Origin: Spirometra erinaceieuropaei
Taxonomy: Eukaryota; Platyhelminthes; Cestoda; Diphyllobothriidea; Diphyllobothriidae
DNA length: 64,000 nt
Assembly: GCA_902702965.1 (NCBI GenBank)
Contig: CACRXP010000151.1
Location: 953,336 to 1,017,335 of the forward strand
Reading direction: 5' to 3'
Below, piece after piece: positions 12,202 through 25,239 of this stretch (the first letter of the stretch is position 1; each line of letters opens with the position of its first letter). Both the position numbers and the translations under genes were made by a program. A model generated the notes under the pieces. The model was not told where the DNA came from and searched no databases. It worked only from the letters and a program-made list of their open reading frames with translations.

Positions 12202-12971
12202 TTAATAATTCGGTTGTGCGAGTTGATCGTAAATCGCGGAAGACGTTTTGTCAGCCTCGACTTCCAACGTTGAAACAACTATGTCATGGTCTGAGCCCCC
12301 GAGTGGGCCTAGGGATGACACCGACGATGGCATGCAGTCTCTACAGAAAATTAGGTCAAATATGCTTGAGCCTCGGGTGGGAAAATCGACAACCTGATTC
12401 CACATCCCGACATCCACAGCCTCAAGAAAGTCATCGAACCTTCTGGGGCCTGAAGTCGGAGACCAGCGGACTACGGGGAGATTAAAGTCACCCGCAACCA
12501 ATAGATACTTAAAGCTTGAGTCGCTCGCAGCATTAAATGCCTGTGAGAGTAAACGATCAAAATTGTCGTTGGGGTTGGGAGGGCGATAGACGCAGCCAAC
12601 GAGTAAGGAGAACTTATTTTTTAGTGCAACCTGGAGCCAGCAGCTGCCTTCTACTGCGAAGAAATGCGGGAGGTCCAACGGCAAAAATGTAAGTGTCTGC
12701 TTCACGTAGACGCAGCTGCCCCACCACGGCTATCTTGGCGATCATTTCGAAAGCAATTATAGCCTAGAAGCGAGAGTTCGGAGTCAGCTACTGTGGCTGA
12801 TGCCCACGTCACAGTTACTAAAACAATATCTGGACAATGGACGAACACCAGAGTCTGAAGCAAAGGCATCTTATTAGCCAAGGATCTGGCATTTAAAACA
12901 AAAAGTTTGAACGGAAAGGCTGTTGGTTTCTGAGGGATGTGGACTACATCGCCCAGTTCTGGGCTGCCCAC
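12202..12971 (-). pseudogene. AP-type endonuclease of LINE-A copy A
   Basis: Two minus-strand frames (12971-12702 and 12705-12202) carry an APE-like endonuclease. The first has LFVLNARSLANKMPLLQTL. The second has GCVYRPPNPN, LLVAGDFNLP (catalytic-type GDFN) and GGSDHDIVV (the SDH motif). A frameshift near 12705 separates them. This domain nicks target DNA in APE-class LINEs. Confidence 0.87.
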
Positions 12972-13249
12972 GGAGCAAATGGTCCGGATGCAACCATCCG
13001 GTTCTGCAAAAAATTTTGTGGTATCGAAAAATTCTGACGTGGATAAAAAGAGGTAGGACTTGGGGGAGGGAATGACAGGCAGGTGAACTGGAAACCATTG
13101 TTAGCTAACTTATTTTCAGCTGGAAATCCGCGGGGCAGATACTGCAACGTATTCCCGCCGGGACGAAACTGAGGATCGGATGAGTTAACTGATCCATTAT
13201 AGACATTAGCATGAGGAATACATTGGTAGAACGGCTGTGGAGGAAACAA
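12944..13249 (-). pseudogene. C-terminal part of LINE-A ORF1
   Basis: A Pro-, Asn- and Phe-rich frame of 101 codons (FPPQPFYQCIPHANVYN region) ends in WAAQNWAM just as the endonuclease frame begins, overlapping it by about 28 bp. The position suggests the end of ORF1, a nucleic-acid-binding protein in many LINEs, but no domain is visible. Confidence 0.5.
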
Positions 13250-13404
13250 GTTAGGGGGTGGGGGACGCCATGTTTACATTGGAGCAAGAGTTTTATTAAA
13301 CGGCGGGAAAATGCGCATATTCGGCCTATTGGTCAATTATGGTCGGATTGGATAAAACGGCGTGAGGCAGACAAACGTGGTCCTAATCTTTAAACGTGAT
13401 TTAA

Positions 13405-13458
13405 TCTTAACCCTAAACCTAGACCTAACCCTGGCCCTAACTTAAGCCTTAACCTTAA
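13405..13458. repeat. Degenerate telomere-like hexamer tract
   Basis: Nine consecutive 6-nt units keep register: TCTTAA, CCCTAA, ACCTAG, ACCTAA, CCCTGG, CCCTAA, CTTAAG, CCTTAA, CCTTAA. They resemble the flatworm telomere repeat read on its C-rich strand (CCCTAA), with divergence. The tract lies just beyond the 5' side of LINE-A copy A. Confidence 0.65.
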
Positions 13459-16400
13459 ATACTTTCCAAAGCCGTAAGATCCAGACGCCAACTGTTAATC
13501 CAAACTAACTCTGAACACCTAACCATGATGGACACGAAGCGCGGCATGCCTATCTAAAACATATAAATATGTAGCCAGTCGTATGGAAAGGACGGACTTA
13601 TGAATTAAATCCTTTTCAAGAAGTCTTTAAAAACAGACACTTTCCACTGACGGTTTTTAGAATGTGGATAGCCTACGTTAGAAGCACAAGGAAAAATCTT
13701 AAATGATTCGCGAAAAAGCAATGAAATGCTGTTAAGCGCACTCAGAAACAAGATTTTAAATCTGACACACTTGGGGCAACGCACATAAGTCCGAATATTT
13801 ACCTATTCTGTACTATCGTAATTTTCTTCTGGCCCAGGCTCGTTAGTATGAATCCAACCAGCTGGACCCTCGACGGCTTCTTCAGCATTTCCGTATGCCG
13901 CTCGGCCTGGTTCTTTAAAAAAATTGATGAGAGCCGGTCTGCTTTATGTTGTTGTCGAACGGCCGACAGGAGCTCGAAATACACGCATGCCACGTACGTC
14001 GAAACTACTACGGCTACTGATCTGACGCACTGCCATCTTGATAGACGATCTTGCTCACCACCTCTCACTTGATGTAGAAAACTCCGCTGATTTCTCTCCT
14101 TCCTTGCATTTGCTTAGTGTGCGTAAGCAATTTGCGATGTTTATTGCTGCATACGAAGTAATCGGGGCGATTAACTATCCCAAGATGTCTAAGTTATTTA
14201 TTGCGAGCCCGACTCTTCTACCGTCGTTAGCGACGTCCATTATGCCCCCCACAGCGTGGTGGGCGTAAGACGGCGAGTCACGCATGAACTAGCTCATATT
14301 GAGGCAGACTTGTGTAATATCTGACGCACGCTGTCCTTCCTGTCCACCTGCGCAAGATAATGTCAAGGAGACACTAAAATGGGTGTACGTGCAGTGGCTG
14401 ACAAAGCAAACAGAACATCTGCGCGCCACATGCGATCTGGTTCCTATGCCATGTGTCAGACTTTTTTGAGAGGGAGGGTTCAGATCTCACACTAGTGAGA
14501 GTGCTGTGGATGCCACAGTACGAGAGAGCCACCGTAGCCTGACTCTTGCTTTTGAGAACGATCGAGCTACCCCGCCATCTGCCAACTCTCCAGGCAAGAC
14601 TTTTAGTGCGCCATGGCAGTCTCGGGGGTCAGTTTGTTGTAGTAAGGAGTGTGCTGGTGTGCCGTAATGATTGATGTCCAGTGGCGGCCTCCCTCTGTTT
14701 CTTCTTTTACGCACTAGTCGACTGTCCTCAATCGTCCGATGCTGGGATGCTGGACGCATTGGTTGACACGGCTTGAGACCCTACGCCTAGGCCTGTCATC
14801 TTACATCCCTCTCCTGTATGGCAGTGATTATGGCCTCGCATGGACTCTGCGTCACACGAATAACGCGTGCCTTAAGAAAAATGGACCCCCGTGTTGGTCT
14901 AGCACATCTGCAGCGCAGGCAGTTATGAGTGGAGCATAAGTGACAGCCTACAGAAGGAGGGACGTAATGCCGTAGGAGAAGCATATACCGCAGAAAAAAC
15001 AGCATATGCTCAATGCTTATTAGGATAATAGTACTTACTCCGGACAGAGTACTCAGCACTGAGAAATTAAGAAAGAAATTTGTGAGGCTATGGTGTAGGA
15101 ATTATCACAGAGTCTCCCCATTCTGCGATGTGACGTTGACATAGAAATTTTGGTTGGACGTCGTTTCTGTCAGGCTCTCCGTGAAACCATGAAATCCCTG
15201 TATGGCTGAGCTCATCATCAGACACCTAACTCTGCTACTGCGTCCAAGTTCCATTGAACTGCTGTGTTAATGATTCACGAGCAAAACGACGACTGTGAAA
15301 GGGAGTCAACTCAATTAACTACTCAGTCAGTGGTGTCTAATTAGACAAGGTCTGCGTAGACAACCAATTAATTTGCACAACGAAAGGACAATAAACCACC
15401 TATTATGTGACTAAGTTCCACGCCGAAGACTGCGCGGGATGTCCTGAAATGTTAGCTGCGCATAGTAAAAGCGTTAGGCATCGTGAGTTTGCAACAACAT
15501 CTGCAAAACGGCAAAAAACAACAACAAGACCCATCACAATTGAAAGTGTTTGTTGCATGCAGTTTAAAATAGTGACTTGCTGCCCCACGTGCTGACCGAC
15601 TTTGTCACGAACCTACAAGTGTACAAGTCAAAAGTACTCTGTCTATGATTTTCTTCTAGACAGAGATGGGAAAACAACGAGTGGTGTGAGATTTCGATGT
15701 TCTTAAGGATTGTGTGCGCCTGCCATGCCATATCAGCAAACTTTGGCCAACGCAGAGCTGTATGCGCATGCGATTCTCTGGCACTTGGTTCCCGAGTGGA
15801 TGGTTGCCCAGTTATCTTCCTCTTTCTGATTCATTATTTTGTTTTTAGTCAAAATCCTAGTCAACTGTTTGCTATGAGCCAGGGGTGTAGTGGTACGCCT
15901 AGATGAGATTCCGGTTGTGCCATCTACCTGTGCCCTCCCTCACCTCCTTGCCTGTCATGAAACCGGGCTCATACGGGGGAAGAGAGAGTGTGGTACATGC
16001 TGCGCAAGTCCGCACTCACTATAAACTCAATCGCAAGCAATTCATCGTGACTGTTCCTACTTTGCGTGATTGCGTGCCGAAATTCCAAACAAACTCTCTT
16101 ATTCATTAGACACTGTCGTGACAAATTTAATTGTTACGGTGCGATTCAGACCCAAGGAAGCTAGCGCATGGTTTACATATAGCCAAAGTTCTAACCCCTC
16201 GAGCTAGGATGCCCCACCGACAGCCGTGAGTTAAATCCTGTTTGAATCATGTTCCCCGCCCAATCTTTTGCAATCTATCGGTGTAGTAGGCGACTACCCC
16301 ACTGCTCTATACGAAAAGTCGGCTCTGGCGCAGGGACCGTTGCCTTGATGGGGTTGGGTGAAGAAGTGGTTGGTTTCATCTATTTCAGAGGGATGTTTTT

Positions 16401-18800
16401 CAATTTTATCGGTGTCGCAAGTCAGACAGTATCTCAACGGACGGATATATCCTGGATAAATGAAGGAGGTCTAGAGAAGAGAGCAGTGTATTTTAGGACA
16501 GTTGGGGGAGGGAAGAGAAAGAAAAGGAAGAATCAACGAGTGCGCATGGCTCTAAAGAGAGGAGACACTCGAAGATTACGTTTTAGGTGTCGGAGGACTA
16601 ATATCCACCGGGTCTTGCTTCAAATCCGGCGATAATCTAGCACTTTCATCCACAAAACGTCAAGAAAAAGCCCATCCAGCTCATGCCTTCACTCTCTCAA
16701 ACTCCTACGATTTCTCCGTCTTATTAGAATAAACCTGCCCTTATGGAGTCTTACATAGCCTCGGTTAATTCTTATGCGGTAAGCTAACTGTCCAGGAGGA
16801 CTTTCCAAAACAATCAATCTGGAATCCACCGTACAAGCCTAATCGACCTTCAATTGACCTACAATCTGTATTTTGAATGGCTGAGTGGTCTTGACGTGCA
16901 AATAACAGTTCTCCCTTTCCGCCTGGAATTCCCGTATGTTGTTGTTCACGTCCATTTTATAGATGGTATTGGATTGTGCTTTAATAATATGCGCTGACAT
17001 GTTTTTCGTTGATTTAGTAAACTATTGTCTTAAGACATTGGGCTTATGTACGCAGTGCGGGATGTACCAATCAAGACAGATTGAGTTTGCCGGTTATGCC
17101 AACTGCTGCGCGCGTTTGACTGCGTCTTATTGGCCGTTTAGGTCATCGCCTGCTCGAAAGTAGTTTCCGCTGGCCCCCATGCGGCTGTTGAAGGCTATAA
17201 TTATAGCACGTTTTAAGAAGTGCGAATATAATGCTCCAATGTGTTGCAGCGGTTTCGGATCCGAAACCGGTCGACCGGGCTCCTTGAAGATCCCTAGATA
17301 TTGGGAGTCCTAGAGTGACGTTTGCCCTACGACTAACCCATTGAGAACTACCGAGCGAAAATTTAACATCGGTTTAGTGCCGCATACGGTTCCGTTGGCG
17401 CTCACAAATGGGAGCATTCAGATGAGACCGAAGTATTGACTGCCGTTTAAACAGCAGGCGAATTTGTCATTCATGACATTCGCTTTCCAGGATTTGGCCC
17501 TGTCGTTTAGTTATATTGTTGACGACGCCCTGCACATTTTATTATATACACTGTAAAGTATACAGCATATTTTATACCTCTTTTATTGCAGTTATCCTTC
17601 ATCTTGACGCGCGCCCATTTTTCTTTATAAAATATATATAACGAAGACTCGCGAAAAAGTGGAGTGTATTAAATTTTCTCCTGTCTTCTTATGCAAGAAA
17701 TTGACTATTCTACAAGTGTTTTTTTGCCTGCCAAGATGTGGAACTACTTCTGATGCTCTTTAGTCACGCCTGCCCCACTTTTTGTTAAGCAGTCCTACAC
17801 CTCCACACATACAGGTGCCGCTGATGGGCCTGTGTAGATCTCCAACCAATGCTAGATTATAGCTTATTTTAGCTAAACCCACGAATACCTTTCGCTAGTT
17901 CTGGTGCTTGATCAGGCTTCTTCCTTACTTATACATACACACGGAACCCGAGCTCTCGCCCCCACTAGATTTTTCATCTGTCTGTTGATATATCAGCCGT
18001 CCGTTGAGACTTTTAGTGTTATTCGAGGCAATACGATGTCCACTGAGTTCTGGGCTTTTGGGGTAGATTGTCTTTGAATACATTTGCCGCGAACCTGACG
18101 GCATGCTTAGGGGTTCCTGCCACCGACTCTTTTCTATTAATTCTCTACCTGCAGGGCGTTCGCTTTAAGCCACATGTCCATCCTTTTTGCTACCAGCGTT
18201 AAAGTCCACCAGTCGCGGTCATCATAATCATGTATGAAAAATCTCAAAGTTTGTCCCCGGCAGCACCCGAATTACAAGAATATCCAGTCACATAAGTCCC
18301 ATCTCTTTTATACCGTTCATCCTTCTCAATCATCTATAGACACTAGTTTCCAGAGCTTTGGAGGTTTTCGTATGGTTTATTGGAGTTTATTCACTTAGTC
18401 CTCGTAGTTCACGTTAACGACGAAGGAATACGTCAAAAAGGCTTTCCCTTTAGTCGTTAACCTTTTCTTACTTAGTGGACACTCCCCAGTACTTTCTTCC
18501 TCCTAAAATTGGAGCATAATTATCGTTCAACCCCATTAATTTATTTTTTAACCATTTCTGGAGGTAGCCACGATTCACTGAATATGCAAAAGTATTGCCT
18601 CTCGGGCTATTCCTATGTTCCACCCCGGAGGCATTCATTCAGCATAACATTTTCTAAGGTTTGTCTAGAACGAATTTACAACGGCGCTACAAATTTTGTG
18701 CTGAGAAATATCGGTAAACAAAACCGTATTTTCCTTTTATAGGGCAGAAATTGTTGACTACATTGATTCAGAAGCGTTCGTCGATTCAGCTCCGGGGGAA
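13459..18800. other. No gene recognised; long intergenic stretch
   Basis: More than 5 kb without an exon or mobile-element protein that I can recognise on either strand. Open frames are short (under 130 codons), overlap on both strands and lack motif support. Very old transposon debris cannot be excluded. Confidence 0.5.
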
Positions 18801-19139
18801 ATGAATTTATCCTTGCAACGAAGATTATGTTACATTTCAAGCGGCACTCTAAGACGGAATTTCAGTTCGGTCAACATCTTTTTCACGGAGCTCTTCAGTC
18901 CCTCGCACTACCATATGCTAGCAGTGACCGAAGGTTTAAAAATTTTTCACAGCTTCACTGGTCAGACATGGACCTCTTCAATCATCCTTTCTACCCTACT
19001 ACTACGCAGTGCCGTTGCACTTCCCCTCTACACTTACACCGAAAAAAATCAAGCTCTCGTGTCAAAATCACTCTTGACAGTCATTGCTGCCCAAGTCAAA
19101 CGTTCAGATAACATTTCGCATTCAGTTCTACGGCCATCG
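18801..19139 (+). CDS. COX18-like exon 1
   Basis: Starts at ATG 18801 (MNLSLQRRLCYISSGTLRR), a typical presequence composition, and ends after CGGCCATCG before GTAGAT, phase 0. It holds the first conserved membrane segment. Confidence 0.8.
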
Positions 19140-22100
19140 GTAGATTTTTTCTTATAATTGGTCCTTTGCTTAGTTTCGTGTAGATTTTATGAAACGATGC
19201 CATTCAGAGGGCTGTCACCCTCTAAAGTCGGCCGCCTTTGGTCTCATTCAGTTGCCACTTTGGATCACTCTGACTTGTGGACTACGAAATGCCTGTGGCC
19301 TTTGGGTCTCTCCATTCATATGCAAGTTTATTTGTTCTGCACTAAGTGGGGCACTTGATTTACTCTTTGTCTGCCACCGCCACCTACCTCGAAAATTTCT
19401 GTCCCTCACTTTGTGTCTTTTAAGTTGTCTAAAGGCTACTTAGTCCTAAAAATGGCACATCGAGGATGAACACAAGTAGACTCTTCTCAAAAATCTTCGC
19501 CCTTTTGACCACTCTTCGCCCATTATAGTTTACTAGATTTATAGGTCTGTCTCCGTACCCGACCGAACGTTTTAAGTTTAATTGGAGTTCCATGCTGCCT
19601 GTTTCCACTTAAAGCATTTTGTCCTTGCCGGTGTATATTTTGACTGCTGCGGGCTTGTCTTACCAGCGCCGCGCGGTTCACGGTTTGACTACAGGGCGTG
19701 GTTGGAATGAGTATTTTATGTCCCGACAGTAGCATCGCAGACCTATTTTATATCCACCCCACCGTTTGATTGCACATATAAGATTGCTTTAGCACATGGA
19801 CTAAGTTTGCGCACTCTACCTTTTTTACTACATAACTAAGAGAAGAGCGTCCGATTTAACTTAATCTTGATAACACATTCCGTCAGCTCTCGAAGATACT
19901 GCCCTTTGTGTTTCGGCGTGAAGACACCCATGTTTCCATCTCTGCCCACGCTCCATCACGCGTCTATGTATTTCTAGATGAGAGACTGGATCTCCCACCT
20001 AGTTGTTTTGAATAGGAAAACGTCAACGCAACCGAACATAACCGTTTCTTGTCGAGCGCAAATTAAACAAAAGTTTGAGACAAATGCGAGTCTTAGGTGG
20101 TGAAAATGTTGACGGGAAAGTATCGACGCTGTGACATGCAATCTATATTGTAGGCATCTCGTGCATGCATACGTTTTCCGCCCCTAACGGGAATAATGTG
20201 ACCATTACTTCTTGAGGGATGGAGCCGACGGTTAACCGCTGTTACCCGCGAGTTAATATATTGTTCAGGTTCATAAGGGATGTACATCCACGCAGTGACG
20301 GGTTCGCTGGCAAGGCGCACCCATTCTGGCAGGTCGCTTTAGCTTATCTGGGTAGGCACCCAAGAGTTAGATGTCATTTCTGAAACCGACCAAATGCAGG
20401 CGACGACAACTAAACAACAATCATGGCGACAATGCCCATGCTCTTCCAGCATGCCTCCGTCAACCCAAAAGTGTCCTCTTTACCTACCATCACCGTGGTC
20501 GCACATTTCATTTCTCCCTCTCCCTGGTCAGACCCCTTCAGAACCGCCGCTGCGTGTGCTACGAACTCTCCCCTCTGCTACCTATGTAACCAGTCAGTCA
20601 AGCTATGAAATGCTAACAACAAGCAGACTGCGCCAGTTTGCCTGCCTGTGCGATGCCTGTATCCCGAGGCGGGATGCAGTGGAGAGAACTAAGAAATTTG
20701 GTCTCACTCGTTCTACTCCCTCCCAATAAGGTCGCATCTGGGCCGCCTGCCACCAACTCGATACTGGTTCTGCCTCGCTTGCTCGTCGTCCACCCAGGTG
20801 ACCTCCACGCGTAGAGGTGGTTGCCTGTCAACAATAATAAAATCAATGGTCTGGTCCTACACCTACAAATAAATGTCTACATTATTGAAGGACCGCTACC
20901 AGGAGGCCCGATAATCAAAAGTCAAGTTAACTTTAACCGATCACATGGCCCCCACACACTCCTTTGTCACGAGGAAGACTTATTAGGTTTGGAATCGCTC
21001 TGGCGTCTTTGTTGGCACGGAGCTACGACGATACAGAAGCGCTGTCCGGAAAACGCCCCGTTATGGGGCCAGAATTTGGGCAGTGTATCAAAACGAAACA
21101 AGAATTCACTTCCATCTGAGCTGTTTTCTGGTGATGCAACTTCGAAAAACCCAAGTCCTACAATTGATTGGCTTGCTTAACAATTTTACTGCGTCAAGGC
21201 GGGCCCAATTTCTGCGAAGTCACCACATCACGAGGACTACTGATGAGCGCCTACTGAAACATTCTCTAGTGGGCATGACTGTATGGGCGCTCTCAGACAG
21301 GGCAAGCAAAGCTTCTGCCACAGGAACACATTGAGGACCTCACTCAGCCACCTTAAACGACAGTGCTGGAACCGAATAGTTATCATTGGACACATTCACG
21401 TCCACCACAATGGTAGTATGAGCAACCAACCAAAATCACCGTCGTTGCGGAAACTCTTTCCACACCCAACATTGCCACGACTAGGCGTTTTCGGACACTT
21501 GAAGCCCCCATAACGTGGAAGACGACAGGAGACGAGGACAAACATCGGCAGCGACAGCCCACTGTCAACCTGTCTAGACTGCGACCGCACTTTATAATCA
21601 CACCGGCCTTTTCAGACATTGGCAGATCCATTGCAACACGACTGGCGAAACACCACCAGAAGGCCCGACCAGCTGCCATCAAGCCAGCCCCACCTGCCAC
21701 GCTTTGTCTAGGCCGTGATTTTGCCGCTCCATCGTTAGGCACAATGTACGGGGCATCCACTGCATCAGCCGCACTGACTACTTAACGGCATTATTTTTGT
21801 CCGCAGAGGGTTAAAAGTTCTCGAGTCCTGTTCCGGATGAAAGCCTTATGTAAGCCAACTATTTGCCGGCAAAAGCATAAATTCCCCAATAAACTTACCA
21901 CCTCCGACCAAAGATATTCTGTAGCAAATTTTATAGCAATTCCGTTTCGAGTGTCGAAAACCTGGTAAACATTTCACCAAGTAATAGTTTGATCGAGCTT
22001 TGTTTTGAGAACCTTTCTTTTGACCTCTAATCCACACGTTTATCGTTGGATGTTCTGCTTCGAAGCCCAATGTTACGCATACCTGATTATCACCTACGAG

Positions 22101-23284
22101 ACGGTATCAATTTTCTTGAGCTACACGGTGTCTGGTCATGCCTGCTGTAATTCACAGAATAAGTTCCAACAAGTCGCTGTCCTAGTATTCCATTTCGCCT
22201 TCGGCCAAGTTCTAATATTGCTTACTTGGTCGACCTACGGCTCTATAGGTGATTGAGGTCAGAGCTAGTTCGATCCGAGATTGCAGTCGGATTGGTGTCC
22301 GTTTGTCGAGGGGTGAACTCTCGGTTCTACGGCGGTCTGGACATACCAGCCGGACCTAAATCCTCGATGGCCGGTCAAGTGTGTTCATGTTCGACCATCT
22401 ATATCTAGTCGGGAGTTTTTATTAATGGTGTGATTGTCTCGTTAAGGTAAGGAGCGATACCGCCTTCAGTGTCCGTCCCTGAGGTCTTCACCTTGTTTTG
22501 TTTACTTGTTTGCTCTGAAAAATTCGCGTTTTGCTAAGATGTCGTTTAAAAACACTTGGGTCAGGAGTGAGGTGGTGGACGACTAAACATTTTTATGTTT
22601 GTTATTAGTCGTCTGCAAGTGACAACTCATCCTTTCCTTGCCACCTAGATTGGCCACCAATGATCCCGGAATTCCTCGCCAACGGTCTCGCCTCTCCGAC
22701 TCATTCACTAGCTCTGGTGGCTCTACTCACAGTCGCTAACCTTGCGAATGCAGAACTGGCACACCTGCGTCGTCTTTACATGATTTCGGCCGTGGAGTAT
22801 GCAACTAAGAATCCCGAATTTTTGTCTCAAGTTGACTCACCCGCACAGTCCCTACCCGTCGTGCTGTTTCCTGTCCGACAGTCATGGCAACTCCACTTCG
22901 TACATGGTCTTGGAATCTTTGGCAGTCTTCTCGTCTCGGTCGTGTCTTTAATGGCTCCCTCGGTTCGTGTTGGCTTCCACGGTTTCCCCTTTTATCGTTT
23001 TATCATTTTGGAGAAACTCCGGGGTGGGGGGGGTGTATTCTAGGCATGGAAACCAGGAAACATGGGCCTTCACGTAGTAGGTTTACTTGTACAAGTTTCC
23101 ACATTGTATGCTTACAGCGACAACCAGGAATCAAGCTGTACTTATCCTTCTTCAAGGCCCAAAGGTTGATTATGTCCGTGCGCATGTTTCTGAGCTCTGC
23201 TCACAAAACAAATTGCGCGACTTCTCAGCGACTCAGAACCATTCAACCTCCCTGTCGGACAGTCGAGACTCTCTGAACCGCTGA
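18801..23284 (+). CDS. COX18-like mitochondrial inner-membrane insertase (Oxa1/YidC family)
   Basis: Four exons (18801-19139, 19174-19345, 22649-22981, 23118-23284) join in frame to 336 codons; animal COX18 is about 330 residues. The N terminus is basic and Ser-rich with few acidic residues, as in a mitochondrial targeting peptide. A first hydrophobic block (SIILSTLLLRSAVALPL, residues about 59-75) and the block GLIQLPLWITLTCGLRNACG match the conserved first two membrane segments of the family. Exon 3 gives two further hydrophobic segments and exon 4 a QAVLILLQGPKV segment. COX18 inserts the C-terminal part of COX2 across the inner membrane during cytochrome oxidase assembly. Intron 1 is only 34 nt. 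Exons 1-2 are strongly supported; the exon 3/4 junction less so. Intron 2 carries an RTE relic. Confidence 0.82.
19174..19345 (+). CDS. COX18-like exon 2
   Basis: The acceptor GCTTAG ends at 19173. The exon reads FRVDFMKRCHSEGCHPLKS and then the hallmark QLPLWITLTCGLRN. I place the donor at GTGGGG after 19345 (phase 1), the site that fits the phase of exon 3; other GT sites nearby do not. Confidence 0.75.
21040..21785 (+). mobile_element. Decayed RTE-type LINE relic with zinc-finger tail
   Basis: Plus-strand frames show RYGARIWAVYQNETRIHFHL and then ITRTTDERLLK, the typical segments LLYGAETW-, HFHLSCL- and RMDDERLPK- of RTE-like elements common in flatworms. After a frameshift, CLDCDRTL, SHTGLFRHWQIH and a second weaker finger near 21690-21760 correspond to the C2H2 zinc fingers at the C terminus of this element type. 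Stops and frameshifts are frequent. The relic lies in intron 2 of the COX18-like gene, in the same orientation. Confidence 0.75.
22649..22981 (+). CDS. COX18-like exon 3
   Basis: The acceptor CCTTGCCACCTAG ends at 22648. The exon encodes ASPTHSLALVALLTVANLAN and later GIFGSLLVSVVSLMAPS, matching in order the last two membrane regions of COX18. The donor GTTTCC after 22981 is weak but keeps phase with exon 4. Confidence 0.68.
23118..23284 (+). CDS. COX18-like terminal exon 4
   Basis: The acceptor GCTTACAG ends at 23117. The exon reads TTRNQAVLILLQGPKVDYVR, resembling the QNLLL-SP tail of the last helix, then a polar tail and TGA at 23282-23284. Its similarity is modest, so the C terminus is less certain. 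Confidence 0.6.
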
Positions 23285-25239
23285 TTGCGAGTTTAGACAC
23301 AAGTTCGTGCTAATGCGGTGGCATATTAGCAATATTAATTGCTCAAATTAATTGTCTGTTCACCGTGTAACTGGTATTTTCCCAACACAGTGAGTGGCTG
23401 AATGCAGGGCTGCACCGGCCTCTGCATGCCTGTTCTGCGCTTTGGCCAACAGCTGCCAACCAGAAGCCGTACATACTAACAGACTTACATATTTCATCGC
23501 ATGTAACATGCAATAAGCTTTCGTAGGTTAGTACGAACAAAACTGCAATAACTGAATCCAAGAAGTAAGTGACAAAGAGAACGTGGCGTACACAGAAGTG
23601 TACTGCCACTCGGACCATCCACGAACGTCCTATTCCTTACACGCAACTCCCCAGGCCAAATTTTCTTCCCACGATTCGTCTTGTGCATTCAGCGTTTGTT
23701 TTTTCGGCGGTTTCAAGTCTGCGTCTTCATTTTGGTGCTCAGACGCATGTGAATGAAGGGTTCGTATGTTGCCTTAGTCTGATGTGGAAAAGGCATTCTG
23801 TACTCACTTTTGTTTCGCCTCTAGATCTAAGCCAAAGTCTGCCTTCGAAACACCTCTCCCCATCTGATGGAATCAGTGACTTGTCAGTTATGTACCGTCA
23901 GCTTTATCTCTGGTCAGGCCTTAAAAGTGGTGAAGGCAATAGTGTTCGGTAGGACCGGTCGTTTGTTGTAAAAGTCTTATATTGAGATGCAGCTTTTCTG
24001 AATTTTTGAGGCATTTGCTAGGATCGTGGAGTTGTGTGCGCGTGGCTGGGCAGCGATTTTGGGGAATCGGGTACCTGTTAATGGGTCACACGCCTTAGGG
24101 GCGTTATGACACGGTAAATTTTGTCCGCCATCCAATAAGGAATTACCCCCACCTTTGTTTTACGGCGTGGGATTCCACTCATAGGCTACACAAAATTGTG
24201 GTTCACCTGAATCATGTGCCCGCAAATCTCCAAGAACCCACACAATCTACTAATCTGCACCCCTACTATGGCGTCCTGGAAAAACGACGCATCCGGACGT
24301 TTCATCGATGGGCCGGCTTTCACCTATGCGAAATGGCATTCTTTGTGGAGAAAATTTGCTGGATGTGCGCACTTTCAAATACTCAGACACAAAATCCCCT
24401 ACGGTACGCACTCCCCCTCTACCTACAACGTCAATATTGCGTGCTTGTCGTGAGTCCGGTTACTCGAGTCCACTACGGGGATAATCGAAGTGCTCGCATC
24501 GGATGGACTGCAGAAGTCAGTACAGTGACGTGCATGATAACTGCAGCGGACATGACGCCGCTTTAATGAGCCAAGCGCTAACTTACCAGGGCAACTCGTC
24601 TCATCGCATCACCTACAGACACCCGGAAGGCCCAATTTGCAGTGCAAGTCTGCTTGTCCTCTATATTCCAACACCCAAAGAGGATGAGTGTTAGAAGACT
24701 ACACCACAGATTGGAAATCGGGATGCTCACGCTGGTAAAACTGAAGCAAGTATGCACCACGTCTCCGTAAAGTTTGCCATCGATAACCCTTGTGACTACT
24801 TTCTAACTAAGACAGGTGGCCAACACCAGGTGTCAGCACAGAAGAAAGTCCCCTGTTGACCTGGTACCCAAACTGATGGGAAGACTGCCGCGCAGAGTGG
24901 TTGTGTTCTTGTAGACAGGCGATAGGCAGGCTAGATCCTCAACCGTGAGGGCGGGAGTGAACATAACTCAGAATGCATGCTGGTGGGAGCACGCTTGCAC
25001 ATTTGTCTGAAGACGCTCGAGGAGAGCGCTCTGCTGCTAAAGCTGGGCCTTCAGCTGCTTCTACCAAAAACGGGCTTGTCAAGTTGCCGCACCGAAATGC
25101 TGCTGGCCGCTCAGCGTTGCTGGAACATTGTGACACTCCGTTATTCAGGGCGAGTGAGGAGTGCGGCTTTCCCAAAGGCGACATTGCCGAGACCCCAGTT
25201 TATGCATTCAGACCGCAGCAAGTGACACCCTGAAGAATG
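23285..25239. other. No gene recognised; intergenic
   Basis: Between the COX18-like gene and the LINE relics I see only short, unsupported frames on both strands. Old transposon sequence is likely, but I could not align it to a named domain. Confidence 0.45.

Larger units (their letters stand above)
10954..13262 (-). mobile_element. LINE-A copy A, 5' part of a non-LTR retrotransposon
   Basis: A minus-strand copy of the same LINE as copy B, covering the end of ORF1, the AP-endonuclease and the RT up to YADDL, where the N gap cuts it. The 3' third is missing. Frameshifts occur near 12705, 12200 and 12040. The 5' limit is uncertain; similarity to an ORF is lost near 13262. A degenerate telomere-like tract follows at 13405. 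Confidence 0.88.

Noticed and set aside
22660..23043. Independent 127-codon membrane protein
   Set aside because: The frame is COX18-like exon 3 plus read-through into the intron. The acceptor at 22648 and the family alignment link it to the upstream exons.
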